DNA of 64,000 nucleotides, taken from contig JAGQSC010000017.1 of NCBI GenBank assembly GCA_020439745.1, positions 248,001 to 312,000 of the forward strand. Direction: 5' to 3'. The position numbers were made by a program, and so were the translations under genes. This DNA comes from Acidobacteriota bacterium. GTDB taxonomy: Bacteria; Acidobacteriota; Holophagae; Acanthopleuribacterales; Acanthopleuribacteraceae. Shown here one piece after another: positions 25,607-35,188 of this stretch. Position 1 is the stretch's first letter, and every line of letters begins with the position of its first letter. Below the pieces are notes generated by a model. It searched no databases. It was not told the DNA's origin and was given only the letters and a program-made list of their open reading frames with translations.

Positions 25607-27028
25607 ATGGTTAAGACCCAAACGCCAGCACGGTATCTTTATCGTCTTTCCAAAGGACAGTTCCGCGATTTGGTGTCGCAGTTGGGGGACATTGGACCCC
25701 ATGAGCTGGGCTATGTGGACACATTTGATTTCCGCTTATTCGCACGGGGGTTGACGCTTGAATGGGAGCGCATTGGACCACAGTCCACGATTGCTTTGCG
25801 ATTGACACGCATAAGAGACGGCGATGTGCTCCAACGCACAGTGTGTCCTTCCTTTGCCAACGAGGTACTGGATTTGCCCAAGAGTATGGCAGCAAATATC
25901 GAAGCGATCATCAAACCGAGAAAACTACTGTTGGCATGTTCATGGACCGAAAAACAATGGGAAGGGGCGTTGCCCAATCTGGGACGCGTGGTGATTACTT
26001 CCGCGTTTGGTTTGCACCTGTTGTGGTCGTCACGGAAAAGCCACGCCAAGCTGGGGTTAAGCCCGATGAGCCACGAGCATGCTGTGAGTTTGCGCTTCAA
26101 GAGGGCGGGTGTGGATCCCCGAGCTTATTCTTCAAAAATCAAGGTGCCCTTGAAAGCGGACCAAACGTGCATGCAGGCCGCAGTACTGATTTTCCGACAG
26201 TTGACTGATGTGCTGCGCGCAAACATCGACGGCGTGGTGTGCGATGTAGACTCCGAGTTCCTCCACGATTTCCGCGTGTCTATTCGGCGGATTAGATCGG
26301 CATTGCGCGCGTTTAAGGGTGTTTTATCCACTGAAGCCCAGCATAAGTGGCGTATGGAGTTTGCTTGGCTCGGTACGATTACGGGACCTGTCCGCGATCT
26401 GGACGTGTTCCTGCTTTGGTTAAGCGAGGTCAATATTGAAGCGCCGTTTACTCATGAACTCAAACAATACCAAAAGTTTCTGCTAATGTGGCGCACCCAA
26501 CGGTTCTCGGAAATGCGAGAGGGTCTCGTTTCCCCGCGGTTCGATCACTTGATGAAAACGTGGGAATCGCAGCTTGAGAATGGGTTCAGGGGACAGCAGG
26601 GCAAAAGGGCAAAAGATCTCATTGGCAAACGATGCGATATCTGGATTCGAAAACAACTCAATTCCGTTCACAAACTGGCGGATCAGCTTCGGCCCGACAG
26701 CCCAGATACCGATTTTCACAAAATGCGTATTCAGTTGAAGCGAACACGCTATCTGCTGGAGTTTTTTGCCAGTATTCGTAAAGATGCGCCTGCGCTTCTT
26801 GGGTCATTGAAGGGGGCACTTGATGTATTGGGTGACCATCACGATATCGCTGTACAGCGCGAACACATGGTGAATCATGCCAGGTTATTGGCACAAGAGC
26901 CGGACTACGTTCGGTTGATTATGATGCTCGGCGTGATTGATGCCTCGCTAGTCGCAAAAAACGAAGCCATGAGGGGGGAGGTCCGGCGCAGTAGTCAATG
27001 GGTTCAAAACGCGAACCACACATGGTGA
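25607..27028 (+). CDS. CHAD-domain protein with divergent CYTH-like N-terminus
   Basis: The C-terminal part (about 185-470) is a CHAD domain, a helical fold rich in conserved His that binds polyphosphate: FLHDFRVSIRRIRSALRAF, PVRDLDVFLLW, FHKMRIQLKRTRYLLEFF and LGDHHDIAV. The N-terminal 150 residues (YVDTFDFRLFARGLTLEW) resemble a CYTH/triphosphate-tunnel domain but lack a clear ExExK signature, so catalysis there is doubtful. The start is uncertain: ATG 25607 has no ribosome site, while TTG 25592 lies five codons earlier. A polyphosphate-granule role is inferred from the family; a PPK2 gene lies at the right edge of the window. Confidence 0.85.
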   Translation: MVKTQTPARYLYRLSKGQFRDLVSQLGDIGPHELGYVDTFDFRLFARGLTLEWERIGPQSTIALRLTRIRDGDVLQRTVCPSFANEVLDLPKSMAANIEAIIKPRKLLLACSWTEKQWEGALPNLGRVVITSAFGLHLLWSSRKSHAKLGLSPMSHEHAVSLRFKRAGVDPRAYSSKIKVPLKADQTCMQAAVLIFRQLTDVLRANIDGVVCDVDSEFLHDFRVSIRRIRSALRAFKGVLSTEAQHKWRMEFAWLGTITGPVRDLDVFLLWLSEVNIEAPFTHELKQYQKFLLMWRTQRFSEMREGLVSPRFDHLMKTWESQLENGFRGQQGKRAKDLIGKRCDIWIRKQLNSVHKLADQLRPDSPDTDFHKMRIQLKRTRYLLEFFASIRKDAPALLGSLKGALDVLGDHHDIAVQREHMVNHARLLAQEPDYVRLIMMLGVIDASLVAKNEAMRGEVRRSSQWVQNANHTW

Positions 27029-27035
27029 TATGAGG

Positions 27036-27064
27036 TTTACAAGCAGATCCAGGCCACCTAGACT
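27036..27064 (+). promoter_or_regulatory. Strong promoter-like sequence placed for a leaderless mRNA of the ParA-like gene
   Basis: TTTACA (27036-27041) and TAGACT (27059-27064) are exactly 17 bases apart. Only eight bases separate the -10 box from the ATG at 27073, and there is no Shine-Dalgarno sequence, so transcription would start at or next to the start codon. Confidence 0.5.
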
Positions 27065-27072
27065 TTGAATCT

Positions 27073-27786
27073 ATGTTGATCGCTGTGTATAACCTCAAAG
27101 GCGGAGTGGGCAAGACTACCACGGTAGTCAATCTTGCCTTTGCTTCCGCACAAAGCGGGGCCCGTACCTTGATTTGGGATTTGGATGCACAAGCTGCAGC
27201 CACCTATTACCTAAGGTTAAAGCCAAGTCTGGACAAGGGGTCCAAAGGTCTGTTCGCCAAGAAAAAGGGGGCCTTCAAGGAGGTCTGTTCGTCCGAAATA
27301 CACAATTTGTATGCAATTCCTGCCGACTATTCGCTTCGAAAAATTGATCAGCACCTCAAAAACCAAAAGGGGTTCGCCAGTGCCGTCAAGCCTCTGAGTA
27401 AAGCGTTCGATGCGGTTCTTTTTGACTGCCCCCCCATGGCTGGTGCTGCGATTGAAGATTTGCTGGGTGTGGTAGATGCGGTGGTTGTCCCACTCATTCC
27501 GACTACGTTGTCGATGCGTACTTTCCATCAGATGAAGCAAAAATTGGCTCATCCTAAGACCTTACCGTTCTTCAATCTAGTCGATCGCAGGAAGCGCATG
27601 CATCGCGATATCTGCGAATATGCACGACTGAATGACGAAGGTTTTCTCGAAACGATCATCCCGTCGGCCTCAGATATAGAAAAGATGGGACTAGAATGCG
27701 CACCCTTGGGGGTGTTTGCGTCAAATTCCCCGTTAGTACGGTCGTATCAACTTCTATGGGATGAAATCGTCAGGGCGGCCTTTTGA
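27073..27786 (+). CDS. Orphan ParA/MinD-family ATPase
   Basis: The deviant Walker A motif KGGVGKTT (residues 9-16), the LDAQAAAT switch region and VLFDCPPMAG (Walker B) mark a ParA-type ATPase, which dimerises on ATP and binds DNA or membrane to position cargo. No parB-like gene or parS-like sequence is next to it, so this is not the chromosome-partition pair; orphan ParAs position protein complexes, granules or plasmids. Its neighbour is the polyphosphate-binding CHAD protein, and a link to granule positioning is only a guess. Confidence 0.88.
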   Translation: MLIAVYNLKGGVGKTTTVVNLAFASAQSGARTLIWDLDAQAAATYYLRLKPSLDKGSKGLFAKKKGAFKEVCSSEIHNLYAIPADYSLRKIDQHLKNQKGFASAVKPLSKAFDAVLFDCPPMAGAAIEDLLGVVDAVVVPLIPTTLSMRTFHQMKQKLAHPKTLPFFNLVDRRKRMHRDICEYARLNDEGFLETIIPSASDIEKMGLECAPLGVFASNSPLVRSYQLLWDEIVRAAF

Positions 27787-27795
27787 TGGCCGCCC
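27773..27795. terminator. GC-rich hairpin between convergent genes
   Basis: GGGCGGCC (27773-27780), loop TTTTGAT and GGCCGCCC (27788-27795) form a perfect eight-pair stem that spans the end of the ParA gene, eight bases before the end of the convergent TonB receptor. It has no T-tract on either strand, so it is a possible bidirectional barrier or 3'-end stabiliser rather than a classical intrinsic terminator. Confidence 0.4.
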
Positions 27796-27802
27796 AAATG
27801 AC

Positions 27803-29884
27803 TTAGAAATGTATCTCGAATTTGCCCACGACCGAGATTCCTTCGCCGGGGATGACGGACGTGGCGCCAAATCCGCGGGTATCGTATTCCTCGTCCGTGA
27901 GGTTCTTAACGTTGGCTGATGCACGCCATCTTGCCGTCTTGAACGAGATGGCAGCGTCCAATGTTAAAGCTGAATCAATTGAGTAGGCATTGTCTTCAGC
28001 GATGAACTGGTCGTCCACATAACGGGCACCTGCCGCCAAGCCCAGACCCGAATCAAAGTCCTTGCCGACCCAGATATTCATCAGGTGATCGGGAACAAAT
28101 GCGGGTATGTTGCCTGAGCGATCGAACACCTGCAGGAACGGTTGGCCGTCCACCAGGAAGAACTGAGATTCTCTGAATTCGGTGAGCTCGGCATCGGTAT
28201 AGGCATAGGAGAAGTAGGCGTGAATTCGGTTTGGCAGATTGGCAGCCAGCTCAAACTCCAGTCCAGAAGCGTCTTGAGTACCCGTCTGTTTGGTGACGCC
28301 ATTGTCATCGGGAATCGCAATGTTTTCGCGTTCCAGATCAAAAAGTGCCAAGGTTGTATTCAAGCGACCCGACATCCAATTCTTCTTCCAGCCAATCTCA
28401 AATTGCTGACTCTCTTCAGGTTGTCTGTCTTGGGTGAGTACAAGGGTGGAAGGCGCGGCAAACGCTTGACCAAAGTTGCCATAGAAGCTCTGGCTGGGCG
28501 TTGCGCCCCAAAGGAAACCGAACATGGGGCTTACCTTGTCAAAATCGCCTTCATATCCTGTGACCTTGTCTTTGAAATCGATGGCGTCGTAACGGGCTCC
28601 CATAAATACGTGGCAATTGGGACCAAACTCCATGTGGTCGATCACATAAGGCGAGATGATATCAACTTCGGTCTCTCCCGTTTGGTGTTGGCCCGGAAGG
28701 GGTATGAATGTGTCGGTGGCGTACTCAACGGGATTGTAGAGATCGATGTTGGGCAGGTAACCGACGTCCAAATCAAACGTATCCTTTTGCCGCACGTATT
28801 CCAAACCTGTCAGCAACTGATGGGTGACCGCACCTGTGCTGAAATCGGCCTTCAGTTCCAACTGATTGCCGGTAAAGCGCTGATCATCATCCAGCTTGAT
28901 CAAGGTGCGATAGACGTCATTGAGTGACGTTTGCGATGGAAATACGCCATTGAAGATGGTTCCGGTGGAAAGCCACTCCAACTCCGTGTGATAGAGACGG
29001 TCAATAAGCGTGATGTTGTCGTTAAGTTGGGCTTGCCATTCAACTTTGTAGCGTTGTACCTGCTGATCGGAAATATCGGAGGGCGATTGATAGTTCCGCT
29101 CCCTCGGGACATCGGGTAGCTGGTTATTGTAAAGTGGCAACCCGGAATCGGGTATGTATTCAAGGTCCACGTATTCCACATCTACGTTGATGGTGTTTGT
29201 TTCATTCACACGGAACAACCATGTGGGGTTAAACGCGATCGATTCGTTAGTACGTCCATCGCGGAAGCCGTCCGTGTCTCGCCACATGCCGTTGATACGA
29301 AACGCCACACCGCGGTCCTCACTGCTCACCCCGTAATCCACACTGGTTCGCTTGTGCCCAAAGCTGCCATAGCTCAGGTCCAGCTTGCCCACATCCTCGA
29401 AGACGGCTTTCTTGCGCATCAGGTTCACGGTCCCAGAAAGTGGGTTCCCACCATAAAGAAAGGCGCCCGGCCCCTTAAGTACCTCGACACGTTCAATATT
29501 GTAGAGGTTGTAAACAGAGACTTCAGGTTCAGCCGTGCCATCAGTGAGCACAAGACCACTGGTCAGCGAATCAAATCCGCGGATTAGGAAGTAATCATAA
29601 ACACCCGATCCCGATTGGATATTGATGCCGCTGATGTTGCGCAGTGCATCACCCAACACGTCACCGTCCTGACGCTTGATCAAGGTACTCGTGACCACAC
29701 TTACGCTGGCTGGAGTGTCCTTGATGGGCACATCTAGTTTGGTGGCAATGGAACCCCGCTGCGGGGGTTCAACGATGGATTCGCCCTTAACCACAATGTT
29801 TTCCGTAACTTCTGTCGTGTCTGAATCTTGCGCCCAGCCAAAAAAAGTGACCAGGGTCAACGGCAGCAGTGTAAGTAATCTCAA
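27803..29884 (-). CDS. TonB-dependent siderophore-type receptor
   Basis: This is an outer-membrane beta-barrel that imports ferric siderophores or similar ligands with TonB energy. A signal peptide (about 18 residues) is followed by a plug domain with the siderophore-receptor signature (DTPASVSVVTSTLIKRQDG, LRNISGINIQ, DYFLIRGFDS, VEVLKGPGAFLYG) and a C-terminal barrel ending in a hydrophobic-aromatic strand (GEGISVVGKFEIHF). The 693 residues are typical. The start is TTG with AGGAGA eight bases upstream. I found no clear Fur box in the 100-base gap upstream. Confidence 0.92.
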   Translation of the reverse strand: MRLLTLLPLTLVTFFGWAQDSDTTEVTENIVVKGESIVEPPQRGSIATKLDVPIKDTPASVSVVTSTLIKRQDGDVLGDALRNISGINIQSGSGVYDYFLIRGFDSLTSGLVLTDGTAEPEVSVYNLYNIERVEVLKGPGAFLYGGNPLSGTVNLMRKKAVFEDVGKLDLSYGSFGHKRTSVDYGVSSEDRGVAFRINGMWRDTDGFRDGRTNESIAFNPTWLFRVNETNTINVDVEYVDLEYIPDSGLPLYNNQLPDVPRERNYQSPSDISDQQVQRYKVEWQAQLNDNITLIDRLYHTELEWLSTGTIFNGVFPSQTSLNDVYRTLIKLDDDQRFTGNQLELKADFSTGAVTHQLLTGLEYVRQKDTFDLDVGYLPNIDLYNPVEYATDTFIPLPGQHQTGETEVDIISPYVIDHMEFGPNCHVFMGARYDAIDFKDKVTGYEGDFDKVSPMFGFLWGATPSQSFYGNFGQAFAAPSTLVLTQDRQPEESQQFEIGWKKNWMSGRLNTTLALFDLERENIAIPDDNGVTKQTGTQDASGLEFELAANLPNRIHAYFSYAYTDAELTEFRESQFFLVDGQPFLQVFDRSGNIPAFVPDHLMNIWVGKDFDSGLGLAAGARYVDDQFIAEDNAYSIDSALTLDAAISFKTARWRASANVKNLTDEEYDTRGFGATSVIPGEGISVVGKFEIHF

Positions 29885-30010
29885 TGGAATGCTCTCCTAA
29901 TATGGCAATATGCGTTGTAGGTGATACGAACTGAATAAGTAACAGTTTCATGCACACCCGGCTTGATGATCTAGTATTCTACAGGTATGCCGCTAGTCGT
30001 TGGAGGAAAC

Positions 30011-31294
30011 GTGATCTCAGATCCCATCACCGCATTATTCTGGCGATTTGGGGCCTCTGTGCTTATTGGCTTGCTCATTGGGTTTCAACGTCAGCTTGCT
30101 TACAGCGTCCAAAAAGATAGCGGCCAGGAGTTGTTTGCTGGTGCAAGAACCTTTGCGCTGATTTCACTGGTGGGCGCCGTATCCGGGTACCTGAGCGATC
30201 TCTACAACGAGTATTCGATCCTTGTGGCCATGCTTGTGGTGATCGGATTGCTGATTGCCATCGCCTACTATGCCGGTGTTAAGCGCGGAGAAACCGGCAT
30301 GACCACCGAGGTGGCCGCCGTGGCTGCGTTCCTCTATGGCGCGTTAGCTGTGCTAGCGGACATAGAAATTGCCGTAGGCATGGGCGTGATGACCTCGGTC
30401 ATTCTGGCGCTCAAGGTTCAGACGGACCGCTTTTCCAGTCAACTCACCAGCGATGATATGCGAGCCGTACTCACGTTTGCGGTGATCACGTTGGTGGTTT
30501 TGCCGTTGTTGCCCAATGAATCGATGCTCCCAAGTCCCTTTGATGTTGTCGTTCCCTTCAAAGTCTGGTTCATGGTGGTGTTGATATCGGGCATCAGCTT
30601 CGTGGGCTATTTCCTGATGAAGTTTGTGGGTACCGACAAAGGCGTCGCCTTAACAGGAGCTCTTGGCGGCCTTGTTTCCAGCACGGCTGTAACGCTGTCG
30701 TTCTCACAACGGAGCCGCTCCAATCCCAATCTGAGCCAATTGTGCGCCATGGCCATCATCCTGTCGTGGGCTGTGATGTATGTGCGCGTGCTCATCGAGG
30801 TGGCCATCGTGCATGCGGCTCTGCTGCGTGCTCTCTGGATACCCATGGTCGTGGCCCTCTTCATCACACTGGCTCACGCGCTGTATCTATTCCGTAAGTA
30901 TCGCCAACACACTAGTAAAGATGAGCCCTCTTTCACGAACCCCTTTGAGCTGGGTCCCGCACTGGCCTTTGGCCTCCTTTATGCCGTCATCCTCGTGATT
31001 TCGCACCTGGCCCGACTCCATTTCGGCGATAAGGGTGTGTATACATCGAGTTTCCTGGCGGGTTTGTTGGATGTGGACGCAATCACCTTGTCTTTGGCGG
31101 AACTGTGTAAGCCTGAGGGCGGTATGTCTATGGACACCTCAGCGCGAGGGATTGTGTTGGCCGTGGTTGCCAACGTGGCATCCAAAGGCGTGTTGGTTCT
31201 CGCTACTGGCTCCAAGACCCTGAAACGCGTCACATGGCTGGGTTTTGCCGTGCTGTTCGCAGTGACCCTCGCCGTCTCCTGGTTCGCCATCTAG
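30011..31294 (+). CDS. MgtC/SapB-family membrane protein with DUF4010
   Basis: The protein is almost entirely membrane helices (about 12). The N-terminal part has the MgtC pattern (FGASVLIGLLIGFQRQ, GARTFALISLVGAVSGYL) and the C-terminal part is DUF4010 (GALGGLVSSTAVTLSFSQRS, YTSSFLAGLLDVDAITLSLAEL). The GTG at 30011 is chosen because GGAGG precedes it by four bases; the ATG eight codons earlier has no ribosome site. Family members have been tied to magnesium or phosphate homeostasis, but the transported substrate is unknown. Confidence 0.87.
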   Translation: MISDPITALFWRFGASVLIGLLIGFQRQLAYSVQKDSGQELFAGARTFALISLVGAVSGYLSDLYNEYSILVAMLVVIGLLIAIAYYAGVKRGETGMTTEVAAVAAFLYGALAVLADIEIAVGMGVMTSVILALKVQTDRFSSQLTSDDMRAVLTFAVITLVVLPLLPNESMLPSPFDVVVPFKVWFMVVLISGISFVGYFLMKFVGTDKGVALTGALGGLVSSTAVTLSFSQRSRSNPNLSQLCAMAIILSWAVMYVRVLIEVAIVHAALLRALWIPMVVALFITLAHALYLFRKYRQHTSKDEPSFTNPFELGPALAFGLLYAVILVISHLARLHFGDKGVYTSSFLAGLLDVDAITLSLAELCKPEGGMSMDTSARGIVLAVVANVASKGVLVLATGSKTLKRVTWLGFAVLFAVTLAVSWFAI

Positions 31295-31303
31295 ATGAAT
31301 GAT

Positions 31304-32641
31304 CTATTTTTTGCTGACATCTGTGAACAGAGGGTGGTTTTGGCGCCACTCATCGTAAAGGGGTGTCCAGGATGCGCTCCTTGGTGCCACTTCTCTGTAG
31401 GTGAGCGGAGCAAGCGGGGCCTGGGGATCGATCTGTTGGATGGCACCATAAGCACTGAGGTCGGCCTCATCTAACCGGTACACCTTGCGTTCGATAATGT
31501 CGGCAAAGCCTTGGACTGCAGACGGATTTCTTGAACAGCCGCCACCCAAAATCACGGGCATGTCAGCTGCAACATCGAAATCGTCCAGTATGGCTCTTAT
31601 GCGGAAAGCATAGGCAACCGCTGCGGCCTGGGTATCTCGAACAAAGGAGATGGGTGGTGCGCCTCGATCCAAGAATGGCGTGCCATAACCAACCACTTCG
31701 GGACTGGCCAGGTCATCAACGCGCAGTTCACTTCGGCGTGAATGCACGCCTGCCAGTTCAGGGAAGATTTTTGCACCTGCATTGACAGTGGCTTCCCAGC
31801 ACCAGTTTGGTCCCTGCATATGGTCCCAAAACGCCATGCGCAAATAGCCGATAGGCGGCGGATCGTCGCGTTCGGTCATAATAAATGTGCCCGTGCCGGC
31901 ATTGATAATGGGCATACGGGGGAATTGGTGACGCATGGCTAGAAAAGCCGCCGATTGGTCGGCCAATACCGAGTGAATGTGGACACCACTCACAAAAAGA
32001 GGTAAGTCGTTGGCCGTGAGAATATTCGGTAAACAGGTACGTGGGACACGAAACAACGCCAGCAGCTCCGGATCCCAATGAGCTGTGACCGGGTCTAGTA
32101 ACAAGGTGCGCGCTGCTACACAAGGTGCGGTGACCAGGTTCTTACTATGGGACCAGCGATACAACACGGCGGCGTCTAACGTGCCGACAATCGAGCCGCC
32201 TCCTTGCAGGGACGCGAAAGCCGGGTGTCGCTCCTTGCAAAGTGATGCGACCTTGGGACCCAAGTAATGAGGACTGGGCACAATTCCGGTGTGCTCTTTG
32301 ATACGAGCGACCTGGTCGGCGTTCTGATCGCACCATGATTGGCCCCGTGTGTCGCGCCAACTGATCAACGCGGAAAGGGGTTTACCATCCGACTCCCGCC
32401 AAACTGCAAAACTCGAACGCTGGACCGAAAGACCCAGCCGTTTGATGCCCGCTTCCCGAGCTGCTCGCAACCCGTTGTAGGCTGCGTCCAGCCATGCTTG
32501 GGCATCTGACTCACGCACAGAGCCACGGCCCTTGGGTTTGGGAGCGGGGTATCGGGCAATCAACGTCATATGCCCGTCCGAGGTTAATCGGGCTACCTTA
32601 ATGTTGGTGGAACCTAAATCAATGGCACCGCGGTCGGTCAT
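31304..32641 (-). CDS. FGGY-family carbohydrate kinase
   Basis: This kinase phosphorylates a polyol or sugar with ATP. Residues DRGAIDLGSTNIKVARL give the N-terminal phosphate-binding loop, SVLADQSAAFLA the conserved catalytic-Asp region, and INAGTGTF and ILGGGCSRNP the C-terminal ATP-binding part. The ATG at 32641 overlaps the stop of the upstream glycerophosphodiesterase (ATGA); an earlier in-frame start would lie within that gene. Next to a glycerophosphodiesterase, glycerol is a reasonable substrate, but the sequence is divergent from GlpK and other polyols cannot be excluded. Confidence 0.83.
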   Translation of the reverse strand: MTDRGAIDLGSTNIKVARLTSDGHMTLIARYPAPKPKGRGSVRESDAQAWLDAAYNGLRAAREAGIKRLGLSVQRSSFAVWRESDGKPLSALISWRDTRGQSWCDQNADQVARIKEHTGIVPSPHYLGPKVASLCKERHPAFASLQGGGSIVGTLDAAVLYRWSHSKNLVTAPCVAARTLLLDPVTAHWDPELLALFRVPRTCLPNILTANDLPLFVSGVHIHSVLADQSAAFLAMRHQFPRMPIINAGTGTFIMTERDDPPPIGYLRMAFWDHMQGPNWCWEATVNAGAKIFPELAGVHSRRSELRVDDLASPEVVGYGTPFLDRGAPPISFVRDTQAAAVAYAFRIRAILDDFDVAADMPVILGGGCSRNPSAVQGFADIIERKVYRLDEADLSAYGAIQQIDPQAPLAPLTYREVAPRSASWTPLYDEWRQNHPLFTDVSKK

Positions 32642-33345
32642 GAAACCAACTCGGCTTGCAACCATCCCGGATCATCCGACATGATTCCGTGGGCACCACA
32701 TGTTCGTGCCAAGTGCAATTCATCGTCGCTGTTGCAGGTAAACGTATAAAGCTGCTTGTTGCGTGCCTTCACGCGGTTAGCACAGTTTTCGGTGAGGGCA
32801 CCTATCCAGAACGAATAACCGTGCAGGTGTTGGTCATCGCGGATCAGCGCGCCTCGATCACGATTCAGGACCATTTTCAGTTGCGGGTGGTTCGCATGGA
32901 TGGCACGGAGTAGATGATCGTCATAACAGAGGATGGGGAATTCCGACCAGCGGGCGTTTGTCATCAGCAGGTCGGCCAATTTGATGGCTAATTGCATGTT
33001 GTGACTGGCGTGTGCTCTTGGTTTGATCTCCAGAAGAAGCGTACATGGTGACGATTCCAACACCTGGATCAAGCGGGGAATGCGCGCACTACGAAACAAG
33101 TCTGAGAACCAGCTGCCCACATCAAGGTCGCACAAATCTGTCCAGTTCACCTGATCGATAGACCGAGTATTCCCGGTCATACGTTTCAAGTTCCGATCGT
33201 GAAAAACAACCAAAGTGCCATCGGCACTCATCTGCACGTCCAGCTCAATAGCATCTACACCGAGATCCCACGCAGCCTGGAAGGCCAGCAATGTATTCTC
33301 TGGAAAATGAATGGAGTCGCCGCGGTGTGCGATGGCGAGTGGCAT
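32638..33345 (-). CDS. Glycerophosphodiester phosphodiesterase
   Basis: The enzyme hydrolyses glycerophosphodiesters from phospholipid turnover to glycerol-3-phosphate and an alcohol. It has the GDPD signatures IAHRGDSIHFPENTLLAFQ (catalytic His and Glu), DAIELDVQMSADGTLVVFHD (metal-binding Glu/Asp and second His) and LLEIKPR. The 235 residues without signal peptide suit the cytosolic UgpQ-like type. It is coupled to the FGGY kinase, forming a small lipid-headgroup or glycerol salvage unit. Confidence 0.92.
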   Translation of the reverse strand: MPLAIAHRGDSIHFPENTLLAFQAAWDLGVDAIELDVQMSADGTLVVFHDRNLKRMTGNTRSIDQVNWTDLCDLDVGSWFSDLFRSARIPRLIQVLESSPCTLLLEIKPRAHASHNMQLAIKLADLLMTNARWSEFPILCYDDHLLRAIHANHPQLKMVLNRDRGALIRDDQHLHGYSFWIGALTENCANRVKARNKQLYTFTCNSDDELHLARTCGAHGIMSDDPGWLQAELVS

Positions 33346-33395
33346 GGTGTTAGTATCTCGAACCCCACCACTTAGCGCAAGCTGACCGGAACGAT

Positions 33396-35024
33396 TCAGT
33401 GATCGAACCAGTCCCTAATCTTGTGTTTTTGAACCTTGCCTGTAACGGTCATCGCTTTGCTGAAATCATGAACTATCAACACCTGACGAGGCACCTTGGG
33501 CCATTCCATGACTTCTTTACAGCGAGTTTTCAGTTGCTCCGGGTCCAAATCGGCGCCGGGGGCCAGTTGGATCGCTGCGCCCACGACCTCTTGCAGTTTG
33601 GTGTGGGGCAAGCCGACTACTTGCACCATTTCGATGACATCCGGATACATGCTCATGATGGATTGCTCAATCTCGGCGGGATAGACATTGTGCCCGCCCA
33701 CGATGATCAGCTCTTTTAAACGTCCAGAGATGTGGAAATAACCATGTTCGTCGCGGAAACCGAGGTCCCCGGTTCGAAGCCATCCGTCGACGATGGCTTT
33801 GGCTGTCTCTTCTGGGCGTTCGTAGTAGCCCAACATCACATGATGGCCTTTGACCCAAATCTCGCCCACCTGGCCATTCGGTAACTCTGCGAGTGATTGT
33901 GGATCTACAATTTTGGATTGGGTTCCCGTGATGGGTTTCCCCACGGTTGACGTGCGACAAAGCAAATCATCATCGGGTCGCGTTTGATGAGTGAGTGGCG
34001 ATGCTTCTGTGAGGCCGTATCCAATGGTCAATTCTTTTGCACCCAAATCATCGATTACGTGTTTCATCAACTCAACAGGGCAGGGTGCTCCGGCCATAAT
34101 GCCGGTTCTAAGCGAGCTCAAATCGAGGCCTTTTCGCATGGGGTCGTCGATCTCGCCAATAAACATGGTGGGCACCCCATGCAATGCCGTGCATTTTTCC
34201 TTGGCAACGGCTTCCAACGTTACATGTGCGTCGAATCGATCCGCGGGAATCACCACGGTCGCTTGTGATACAAGACCCACCAGATTCACCAGAATGGAGC
34301 CAAAGCAATGGTAAAACGGTACGGGTCCACATAGCCGGTCCCTGGATGTGAGCCCCATCGTGTCCGATGCAACCTTTGCGTTGTTTACGACACTGTGGTG
34401 TGTGAGCATGGCACCTTTTGGGAAACCCGTGGTTCCGGATGTGTATTGGATCAATGCAACCCGTTCGGGCGTCACAGGGGTTTCATTTACGCGGTGCACA
34501 AATTCAGGGCTCACGTCCATGACTCGGTCCCATGGCGTCAAACCAGAAATTTCTTGGGTGCCAATCAACACCACCCATTTCAGGGAATGTTCACTGGTCG
34601 ATTGGGTGAATATGTGAGGTGCAAAAGAGCGAAGCATGTCCACATAATCGTAGTGAAACGTTTTGTCGCCAGTCTTCTTGGAGAAACCGTCGATCATGAC
34701 CAATAATCGACATCGTGATTGAGTGATCGCGAAATCGAGTTCGGAGGCTTTCCATTCTGGATTAATGGTAACCAAGGGGCAGCCCAACTTTGCAGCAGCC
34801 ATCTGAGTCACTACCCATTCGGGCACGTTGGTTCCCCAGATCCCCACATGATCGCCGGGCTTGAGACCCATCTTCAACCAACCCGCCGCCTGACGGGTTG
34901 CCTGTTCGTCAAGTGATCTCCAGGTCAGTCGGCTGTTGGATTGGCAAAACACAAAAGCCTCGGCATCTGGACAGTGGGCGGACGCCTGTTTGAGTAACTG
35001 CGGGATGGATTGATTCAATAGCAT
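33396..35024 (-). CDS. Fatty acyl-CoA ligase / AMP-binding enzyme
   Basis: This adenylating enzyme activates a carboxylic acid, most likely a fatty acid, with ATP and CoA. The core motifs are YTSGTTGFPKGAMLTH (P-loop), GYGLTEASP, DGWLRTGDLGFRDEHGYFHISGRLKELIIVGGHNVYPAEIE and the terminal catalytic Lys in VTGKVQKHKIR. The ATG at 35024 is chosen because AAGGAG lies nine bases before it, giving 542 residues, normal for medium- or long-chain acyl-CoA synthetases. It lies 50 bases upstream of the glycerophosphodiesterase gene in the same direction. Confidence 0.92.
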   Translation of the reverse strand: MLLNQSIPQLLKQASAHCPDAEAFVFCQSNSRLTWRSLDEQATRQAAGWLKMGLKPGDHVGIWGTNVPEWVVTQMAAAKLGCPLVTINPEWKASELDFAITQSRCRLLVMIDGFSKKTGDKTFHYDYVDMLRSFAPHIFTQSTSEHSLKWVVLIGTQEISGLTPWDRVMDVSPEFVHRVNETPVTPERVALIQYTSGTTGFPKGAMLTHHSVVNNAKVASDTMGLTSRDRLCGPVPFYHCFGSILVNLVGLVSQATVVIPADRFDAHVTLEAVAKEKCTALHGVPTMFIGEIDDPMRKGLDLSSLRTGIMAGAPCPVELMKHVIDDLGAKELTIGYGLTEASPLTHQTRPDDDLLCRTSTVGKPITGTQSKIVDPQSLAELPNGQVGEIWVKGHHVMLGYYERPEETAKAIVDGWLRTGDLGFRDEHGYFHISGRLKELIIVGGHNVYPAEIEQSIMSMYPDVIEMVQVVGLPHTKLQEVVGAAIQLAPGADLDPEQLKTRCKEVMEWPKVPRQVLIVHDFSKAMTVTGKVQKHKIRDWFDH

Positions 35025-35188
35025 CGTAGAACACTCCTTATGAGCCATTGGCCCTGAATCTTTGAGCGATTCCGTACAATCGGATAGGGACTGCATCCTG
35101 AACGTCTCTATGTGCTGGAAGGCAAAAACCCTTCACAGTCACCATTCTATCACTCAAACCAGGAAATAGTCGAGTAAAGGATCCGGTT

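Noticed and set aside
27073-27786. ParA as part of a chromosome-partition (parABS) locus or plasmid origin
   Set aside because: No parB, no parS-like palindromes, no gidAB or dnaA neighbours; the gene stands next to a CHAD protein.
28142-28927. 261-codon open frame opposite the TonB receptor
   Set aside because: It is antisense to a well-supported receptor gene, with no domain pattern and no ribosome site; it reflects codon bias of the real gene.
29885-30010. Fur box upstream of the siderophore-type receptor
   Set aside because: I looked for the 19-bp Fur consensus on both strands and saw no convincing match.
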